Origin: Periconia sp. R9002
Taxonomy: Eukaryota; Ascomycota; Dothideomycetes; Pleosporales; Periconiaceae
Direction: 5' to 3'
DNA: 64,000 nucleotides
NCBI GenBank assembly: GCA_023627715.1
Contig: JAMAHW010000076.1
Coordinates: forward strand, 1-64,000
The notes under the pieces are model-generated. The model was not told the DNA's origin and ran no database searches. It saw nothing but the letters and a program-made list of their open reading frames with translations. Shown here piece after piece: positions 56,669 to 64,000 of this stretch (positions are counted from its first letter, which is position 1; each line of letters begins with the position of its first letter). A program made the position numbers and the translations under genes.

Positions 56669-59600
56669 ATGGATGCAGCCATTCGATGGTCTCCCCACGC
56701 CACTCAGCACACACCTCGGTTTCTCATCATTGACGTGGCAAACAGTCGTCTACGGCTCTGCCAGGTCGAGAAATATGAAAAGAGAAAAGTCAGGTACAAG
56801 CAGCTCTGCTTCCGTGATAAACTCCCCAATTACACCGCCTTCGATTGGTCAAAACAAGATGAGCGCGTCGTCGGCCTGGGGGCAGCTTCAGGGGAAGCTA
56901 TCATTCTGTATATGGATCCAGAGCGGCCGCATGACGAATACAAAAAATCTTTTCCCATCAGACATCAGAGAAAGTGCAATTCAATAGCGTTCAGCACCCA
57001 AAATTTGCTCGCCACAGGCCTGGATAGAGTCCGCAATGATGTGTGCTTAAATATTTACGACGCCGGCAATCCCAATGTCTCGGCAACCACTGAACCGTAC
57101 AGGAAGCTGGCGAGTTCAGAAGCCATCTCAAGCATCAAGTTCTTTTCTGAACAGCCAGAGGTTCTGGTGGCTGGTGTGTCGAGGCAGTGGATCCGTATCT
57201 ATGATCTACGAGGTTAGCGTGAAGCATCTTGTTCTCACAATGTACGCATGTTGACAAACCTAAAATAGACTCTAGTCCTGCGGGGGTTGCTCAGGTTCCT
57301 ACTCGACAAGTTCATAACATTGCCATTGATCCGTTAGACGAGAATTATTTTGTCTCAGCTGGGGCAACGGGAGACCCCACTGTTACAGTATGGGACCAAC
57401 GATTCATAAAGCAACGAACGCCTAATGATCAATCTAACAATGCAGCTGTTTTGGAATACCGACCTATTGTAGACAATAGTCAGTCTGCAGCTATATGGAG
57501 CTTGCGGTTTAGCGGGACCAAGCGCGGGTCCTTCGGTGTCCTGGCTAACACTGGAGAATTCAAGGTCTTTGAGACAGCGCAGCACTCCCATAAACCAGAC
57601 CCCCATCAAGCTACAGCACCAGGCCCGAATGCTCAGGCCTGGACATCGCAGCATTATACCAAGGTCTCGCACAATCTTCGATATCCATCGTACAGCGATG
57701 AAGATAAAACCGAAGGAAAACCTCGTGTCGTGGCATACGACTTCGTAACCACAGGGGGGCCATTCAATGGACCAGGCGTATTCACCCTGAATGCAAACAA
57801 AGAAATCGAGGCGTTCAAAGTCCCCTCAACTGCGCCACGAATTAATGTAACAGCACTGGAGGAAATATTCAAAGGACGGACGATTATAGAAAAACCTAGC
57901 CGACGACAGGGCTCTGTGGCCGAAGATCTTATAGACATTCAGAACAAAGCTCTCAGCGAAAAGCTCAACGTCAGCCCCGATCCCAAAGACAGCCTTTCGG
58001 GAAGGTTGGACAGGCTTACTATTGATTTGCCTCACCGAAGCATCCCCCTACAGTCAGCAACACAGTCCAGTCATCAAATGCACGAGCACATTCTCACACA
58101 AGGCTACCCTGAAGTGAAACTACCCCTCAGTGACCACCTCAGAATCCTCGAAACCCAAAAACGCCGGTGTCAAGAAGGCTATAATCTTGACTGTCGAAGA
58201 AACAAGGAGATTGTCGCAAACGACCCATGGCTGGTGGATGCATGGAGCTTAGTCGAACGAATGGATGCTCATGCTTGGGCAGATGGCATGGTTGGGGGTG
58301 GATTGGAACTCAAGTACCTCGGTATAACCTCCATCTGGAACAACGAACTCACCATGTACGACCAGCGTCTTATTGATCCTGATGCCAAAACATCGGAAAG
58401 TCTCTTTGTAGAGGCCGTCAGAGAAATATGTGAGACCAAGGAATTCCCCCCCTTTTCTGGCATACCGACACAGTACCCCCATAACCGGCAACTGTGCCTC
58501 TCTCTTTGCGGGTGGAATTTGTCAAAAATCGGCCTCCGAGAGCGGTGTTCTATGCTCGTCGACGAAGGGCAATACTACAAAGCTATTGTGCTCGCCGTTT
58601 TTCAAGGCTATAAAGATGTGGCACTCGATCTACTAAAGGAGACCATACAGGCCAAACGAATCGAGAACATCGGCTTAGGAGCTGTTATTGCTTGCGATTC
58701 TGTCAACGAGGACCAGCGGCATCTTTGCGCATGGATGGCCGATATGACAGACGATGCATACCTCAAAGGCCTTCTTACCTACTTCATCACAGGGGATTGG
58801 AACAGTGTGGTGATAATGGAGGATTTGTCTCTCACCGACCGTGTTGGCGTTGCACTCAAATATCTTGCCGACAACAAACTCTCACATTTTATCAAGATGT
58901 GTACGCAGGAAGCGATCGCCTACGGTAACATAGAGGGCTTGCTTCTCACTGGCCTTACGAATCGGGCCATGGATCTTTTCGAGCATTACATTGCCAAGTT
59001 TGGAGACCTTCAATCCGCTGTGCTCATTCTATCCCGCGCCTGTCCTCTATATATTCAGGACGCCCGATGGCCTCTCTGGAAAGAAATCTATCTGAATCAA
59101 ATGCAAGTCTGGCGTACATTCTTGGAAAGAACACATTACATCAAAGAACATAACCTTCGAAGTGTCTCAAGAGACGGGAACAGCATCATCAAGCCCTCTG
59201 CACCTTCACTGGCACTCAGCTGCATGAATTGTCAGCAAAATCTTGCTCTTCGTAAAGACCCTCGATCCGGACGACAACATCTTGTTCCTTTGCCTGGTCG
59301 TTCTCATGCCAAACACGCTGGGCCACAACCTCGCCCACACTTGCCAAAAGGTATGACATCGTCTCCCGCACTCGCATGCCCGAACTGCAACACGCCTATG
59401 CCCAGGTGTGGACTATGCATGATGTGGTTGGGGTCTCCAGACCCAAGTAAGGTTGGAGCTGCACAGGCCCTGAAGGAGGAAGACCTAGAGGCTAGGTTGA
59501 TTGTCTTTTGTATGAACTGTGCGCATGGATTTCACGGACACCACGCAAGAGATTGGTTTGCGAGACATGCTATGTGTCCAGTACCAGACTGCCAGTAAGT

Positions 59601-59691
59601 GAAGCTTGACTTGAGACTTCGTCAACCCCCCTGGAACGAGCATTGCTGACCTGGACGTCTCGTTAGGTGCATGTGTGGCCTATTGAAGTAA
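56669..59691 (+). CDS. SEA4: SEA complex subunit Sea4 (Mio homologue)
   Basis: This is a WD40 beta-propeller protein of the SEACAT/GATOR2 complex, which activates TORC1 at the vacuole in response to amino acids. Three exons, 56669-57212, 57269-59594 and 59667-59691, give 964 residues, the usual length. The start MDAAIRWSPHATQHTPRFLIID and repeats such as NSIAFSTQNLLATGLDRVR, VSRQWIRIYDLR and DPTVTVWDQRF form the N-terminal propeller. An alpha-solenoid follows (SLCGWNLSKIGLRERCSMLV, ALDLLKETIQ). The C-terminus is a Cys/His zinc module: CMNCQQNLALRK, CPNCNTPMPRCGLCMMWLG, FCMNCAHGFHGHHARDWF, CPVPDC. It is completed by a 25-nt last exon coding CMCGLLK, which supplies the final zinc-binding cysteines. 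Confidence 0.95.
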
Positions 59692-60448
59692 CACTTTGTC
59701 TGCCAACGTTTGGCATAAAGAAGTGTGGACCGGCTCTTTTCCGATACATTTTCGTTACCCACCGACATTATACTGTAGACCGAAGTATGGATTGCTCAAC
59801 TTAATGTGCCCGTGCCAGATCTATGCATCAGTAAAGTTTGAAGAACAACCGTCCCAAATCGTATAGACCCGCCTTCCCACAGTAAGGCAACCGGCGACCC
59901 AAAGTTATATCAAGTTAATCAATAATGCGTATCGGTTCTATTGTAGTATCAATGTGATTCTAGGGTGGAAAACCTCGGAATACTATATCTAACTGTCAAT
60001 TTTTTTGCATTACCACGCTGCCTTCTTTTCTCAAGCTTCCAAACAGCATGCAGCTCCTACCTACAGCGATTCATTTGAGCGAATAATCACCCTAGTCCTA
60101 CAAGCTGATAAGAATCAGAGTTCCTCACGATTTCACAAGATTGTTTGAGCATTACGGAACTAGTCGTACTTCGGGTTTTATTGGATGGATTGAGACTAGA
60201 AATCTATTCTACTCCTGTTCTTCACGCCTTAATGGTTCTCGTCTACATGGATAAGAAAAAGGTAGTAGGAGAGAAATAGATGTGAGTGAGAACAAAATGT
60301 ACTGAGAACAAAATAGCAGGTCGTCTAATCCATTTATATGACAGAAACCACGGGTAATAATATGTATGCAATGGACAGCGACCCGACGGTGATACGCCTT
60401 CTGCCTGCTTGAGCACTGGCGCCATTGCTAAGGTGCGCTCATACTGAC
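59692..60448. other. Intergenic between convergent genes
   Basis: About 0.75 kb lie between the 3' ends of SEA4 (+) and the GMC oxidoreductase (-). No gene is supportable. Confidence 0.55.
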
Positions 60449-62980
60449 TTAATATGCGAGGGAGGAATTTGCCGCTTCAGAGATCATATCAGCTGCTTTC
60501 AACGCCAACATATATGTTGGGTATTGTGGGAAAGCGCCAGGAATACGCGGGAATGCGGAGGCGTCGACAACTCGAAGGCCCTTGACACCATTCACGCGAA
60601 GTTGTGGGTCAATGCAGTCTAAATTCAGAGATACAAAGTCAGCTAACATCATCCAAACTTGAAATCAGGAGACACGCACGAGTTTGAACACCGCCCGTGC
60701 CCATTCGACAACTAGCAGAGGCATGGTGCCCGAATGACTCATCCATCATGTTCTGACGAATATCTGTGACTCCCTCGGCAGGCTGCACACGGGTCATTGG
60801 AGCCACAGGCTCGGTAGCTCGATCGAAGATGCGGTAGAATAGTTCACTCGCTTCGACCAAGGCAGTCAGCTCTCTGTTTCCTGCCTCGCCGTGGAACCAA
60901 TCGAAGTCCACGTTAGGGACATCACGAGGATTGGCCGAACGCAGGGTCACGGCTCCGATGGATTCATCACCCACAGTTTGGGCTCGTAGCATGGAGAGGG
61001 AAAATGTCCTCGGCGCTGGCGGAACGGTAGCGGAACCTGGGTAGAAACCACGGACATCGACTAAATATATCAGTAAGCCATCAAAATCCTAAAATCGGCG
61101 GGTAGTATTGTGTACGTACATCCTCCGAAGCCCCACATCCAGATATCGATATCCTCGTTTTCGCTGGTGCTAGTCCTATATCGTACCGAAAGAGGAGCCG
61201 CGCCATCTCCGTAAGGCCCAGTTCCAGTGGTGTTCCATTGGATCAAGCAGGGATCCTCAGCACCAAGATCAGATCTGCACTCATCCAGCGGGTTTCCGTC
61301 AAGAGGGACTGATGAATTCATTCGAATGATACCTTCAGGATGATCCTGCAGATATTTTCCCTGCAGATGACTGGTCAGATTTATTCCATTCCATACAGGA
61401 TATACCATCAAATGACTTGAATCTCAAAGAAGCTTGATTCTGGGGGCTTTTCGCTTACCACAGCGGGGGAGTCAACTACAACCTCGATGCCGAACTTCTC
61501 CAACTCCTCACGAGGGCCTATTCCACTCAACTTCAAGATTTGCGGCGTGTTTATGGTCCCGCCTGCAACAATAACCTCCCTAGTTGCTGTCACAGTGTGC
61601 AATTCGCCGGACTGAGCTGGATCATATCGCGTGTCTGCTGCATAGAGGGCTTCACCCTTCAAATACTCTACGCCATAAGCGACGACATCACCTCCGTTTT
61701 TGTTGAGCAAGACGCGAGTTGCCAGGGAGAATGGGCTAATCGTAAGAGGAAACCCAGCGTTGACCGTGTCGACAATGTGGTTTCGCGATCCAGATCGTCG
61801 CCTGGTCTCGTTCATCGAGACGGCGAGTTGATAGACGCCTTGGGTGTAACTATACTCTTTGGAGTTGATGTCGCGTTGTAGAAGATCCGTCAAGTGGGCA
61901 CTGTCTCGAACAGTGATATTCTCTGTTTCCAAGGCTGCATTGGACATGAATTCCGAGACCATTCGACGTCCAGTTACATATGTGACATTGTTGCGGTTAG
62001 TCTATCCGAAAATGATCAGTGACTTCCAGAAAACAAAAGAGGAGTGGGAGGAAGGGATGGCATACGGCTATGAAACCTTTCGTGCGATCTGTGTCGTTGG
62101 CTGCACAGTACGTGCACCTCTCCAAAGCAATGGCATATTTCTCCATGGCCTCTGCACCCCACGAGGCATCGGAGGTATAGTTGGCAAGCCAATTCCACTA
62201 TAGCCTATGGTTAGACGATTCCCAATATCACGCTAAGTAGTGGACTTTGGATAGACTCACATCATTGTCAGACGGTTTGGCCCAATTCAATGCATTGACC
62301 TGAGTACTGCCACCAAGCGTCGCACCTATTCGGCGTTAGGAAACTAATACCTGATACCTGAATCAAGTACCTTACCCCGAGGGTATTCAGTGCCAAGGCT
62401 AAAAGTTATAAGTCAGTGGGCGTTGTGTTAGGTTAAGATGGCATTACTTACGGCTCTGCTCCAGATGGGGGTTCAAGTCCGTAATACGTGGATCCGTCGG
62501 GCAAACGATAAACATACTTCGAATCCCGTCTGGCCTGCGTTTGGTTACGATAATGGTTGATATAAAATTTCCAGGCATGTCCGTCTTTGGGGTCATATGT
62601 GCCGAAGTTGCTAAAAAAATCATGTCAGTTCTATTGTATAAATGGCAAAGGGCTTCCCAGCGAGTACGGAGTTCTCTGTTGAATCACTTACAGTCCTGGA
62701 ACCGCTTCCAAGGGGGTTTCTCCTCGATCCCCACCAGCTTCAATCAAGAAAACGGAGTGTCCCTTGCGCGCCAATTCAGATCTATTGTCGCAAAGCTATC
62801 AGTAACAGTCTTTTTTACTGTTGGGGGTTTGTTGTTGGCTAGGGCTTACGCTACAGTACCCCCGCCTGCTCCAGATCCCACGACGATGTATTCATATTCG
62901 GACTGATTCGTGCGGATAGGATTAGCAGCAACGGCGGCGGCTGCCACTATCAGAGTTTTCCAAGACAAGTTGAGCGTCAT
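60449..62980 (-). CDS. Secreted GMC-family FAD oxidoreductase
   Basis: This is a glucose-methanol-choline oxidoreductase (CAZy AA3-like) with about nine exons over 2.5 kb. The start MTLNLSWKTLIVAAAAVAAN is a hydrophobic secretion signal. The FAD-binding GxGxxG motif is IVVGSGAGGGTVA, continuing over an intron into SELARKGHSVFLIEAGG. Further GMC signatures are ATLGGSTQVNALNW, the second PROSITE-type motif GGTINTPQILKLSGIGP, and GKNLQDHPEG across an intron. The C-terminal active-site region has SFGHHASASCRMG, with the catalytic His, then LRVVDASAFPRIPGAFPQYPTYM. The usual second active-site residue region (NPxxT) is replaced by PQYPTY, so activity may differ. N-glycosylation sequons (NETR, NNVT, NSSV) fit secretion. 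The electron acceptor and substrate are not assignable; an aryl-alcohol or sugar oxidase is possible. Confidence 0.9.
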
Positions 62981-63677
62981 CGCAATGTAAATGAGAAGTC
63001 AATGGTGGCAATGTAGTAGCAGGACACAACGCATTTATACCATTCAGTCCTCCTTTGACTTGTTCGCATGACCCTGCATCTTGGTAAGCTGATTTTATCA
63101 GAATTGAGTAAGATAATCCATCGCAATTTCTCAATGGTCTTGGTACTGATGAATTTTGTAGGATTATCTGATCTACAGGATTCGTGGGGAATGTCCTCCC
63201 GACTGATGTAAGCGTGTACGTTGCTCACAAATCCTAACTTAAAGCTCGAGACACTGAAAAACGCGCAAGCAAGCGGAAATAACCGATACTTCAATCCGAA
63301 TATTGGTAAGTGCTGAAAATTTCATCGTAGGAAGTGCAGAAAGGAGGACACAGCACATCATCTCCGTAGTGTGAATTACGCATCACTGTTTAGTATTCAA
63401 AGATATTTTTGATCATAACTTGTTAATTGTGGAAGTAGTTTCGTAGAATCATAACGTAGATCAGGGTTAACTTATGAATATCAGAAATCAAGGAACCACT
63501 CCTGCCTGCCAGAAAACACAGATGAATCCTCCTAGTCAACCTCGGGCCCTCGATAGGTGCGTCTCTAGTCCAGCTCGTTCAACAATTTGTATCCGTGTAT
63601 TGCTTTCTGGGGCTCTCCCTATCCCACAATCATGTCAAGCATCGCATACAACTGTGATCGAAAAAACCCTTCGCCAT
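62981..63677. other. Intergenic, GMC promoter
   Basis: About 0.7 kb upstream of the GMC start and downstream of the GNAT stop codon (both minus strand). No gene is supportable. Confidence 0.5.
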
Positions 63678-64000
63678 CTAGAATCTCATCTCAAACAGGG
63701 TACCTGTCCAATTATGGTCTCCAGCTACAAAGTCTTCCACTGAAGCAAAGCCTTGGCTTTCGTAGAACCTTGAACATACATTAGTTCCTTGAAAAGACAC
63801 ATAACGACACTGAACACTCACCCAACGAGTTTCCGACCATTACCAGTCCAGCAGTCACCGGCTATTCTATGAATACCTAGTCGTAACGCTTCTTCTTTGG
63901 CGTGGTTGATGAGAAATGCACCCGCCCCCTTGTTGATAGAACTTGTTCTTCGGTCCGATAAAAGGGAGGCTAGGTAGAGAAATGGATTCTCCTCGTCTGT
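63678..64000 (-). CDS. GNAT N-acetyltransferase, partial (C-terminal part)
   Basis: The gene runs off the right edge of the window, so only its C-terminal part is visible. Exons 63822-64000 and 63678-63768 are joined by an intron with GTGAGT and TTCAAG borders. The translated end contains the acetyl-CoA binding region of GNAT enzymes: KGAGAFLINHAKEEALRLG (Q/RxxGxG/A type), then HRIAGDCWTGNGRKLVGFYESQGF, where DCWxGN and FYESQGF are common in this superfamily. The stop is at 63678-63680 after FEMRF. The substrate is unknown. Frame and strand are supported by continuity across the intron. Confidence 0.82.

Noticed and set aside
62460..62480. tRNA-like B-box sequence ggttcaagtcc
   Set aside because: It lies inside the GMC gene and no A-box or cloverleaf could be drawn around it.

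Overview
This window comes from a filamentous ascomycete (Pezizomycotina). Most genes carry short GT-AG introns of about 50-80 nt, intergenic regions are long and rich in microsatellites, and the protein families are typically fungal: Zn2Cys6 regulator, bZIP, alpha-arrestin, GH47, GMC oxidoreductase, DUF3602, NACHT NTPase and Whi5/Nrm1. The class cannot be proven from sequence alone; Dothideomycetes is a guess. It is a draft assembly: there is a 10-N gap at 38616-38625 and there are three long poly-C tracts. No rRNA or tRNA gene, CRISPR array or intact transposon was recognised.

Layout. 0-2.6 kb: a broken NACHT/ankyrin NLR-like gene (+). 3.6-9.1 kb: three minus-strand genes, namely ribosomal protein uS3 (RPS3), an SLC35F6-like transporter and a Dal5-type MFS permease. 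9.1-12 kb: gene-poor. 12-13.7 kb: a coiled-coil protein of unknown function (-). 16.4-19 kb: a Zn2Cys6 transcription factor (+) in eight exons. 20.9-23.3 kb: an alpha-arrestin (-). 25.4-29.2 kb: a bZIP factor and an Stm1/SERBP1-type RGG protein (both +). 30.7-32.7 kb: an RBR E3 ubiquitin ligase (-). 33.9-39.1 kb: three plus-strand genes, namely a small LEA-like protein, an intradiol (probably hydroxyquinol) dioxygenase and a pyruvate decarboxylase-family enzyme. 39.9-42.7 kb: a Whi5/Nrm1 repressor (-) divergent from a DUF3602/Par32-like gene (+). 44-48.9 kb: a repeat-rich GPI-anchored wall protein and a secreted GH47 mannosidase (both -). 50.8-53.7 kb: a repeat-rich BTB protein (+) and a small EF-hand protein (-). 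55.4-59.7 kb: EFG1 (-) and SEA4/Mio (+) sharing a 345-bp divergent promoter. 60.4-63 kb: a secreted GMC oxidoreductase (-). 63.7 kb to the end: a partial GNAT acetyltransferase (-).

Most of the window is ordinary housekeeping and regulatory gene space, not one gene cluster. Possible links are the dioxygenase next to the decarboxylase (aromatic metabolism), and EFG1 with SEA4 (ribosome biogenesis and TORC1 control). The more unusual parts are the NLR-like gene with three same-direction frame breaks at homopolymers, the BTB gene carrying two separate in-frame minisatellites, a pair of diverged dispersed-repeat copies, and a possible false duplication at the assembly gap. I found no convincing undescribed multi-gene system.

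Exon junctions were read by eye from splice consensus, reading phase and protein continuity. Coordinates given for spliced genes are the full CDS span including introns.
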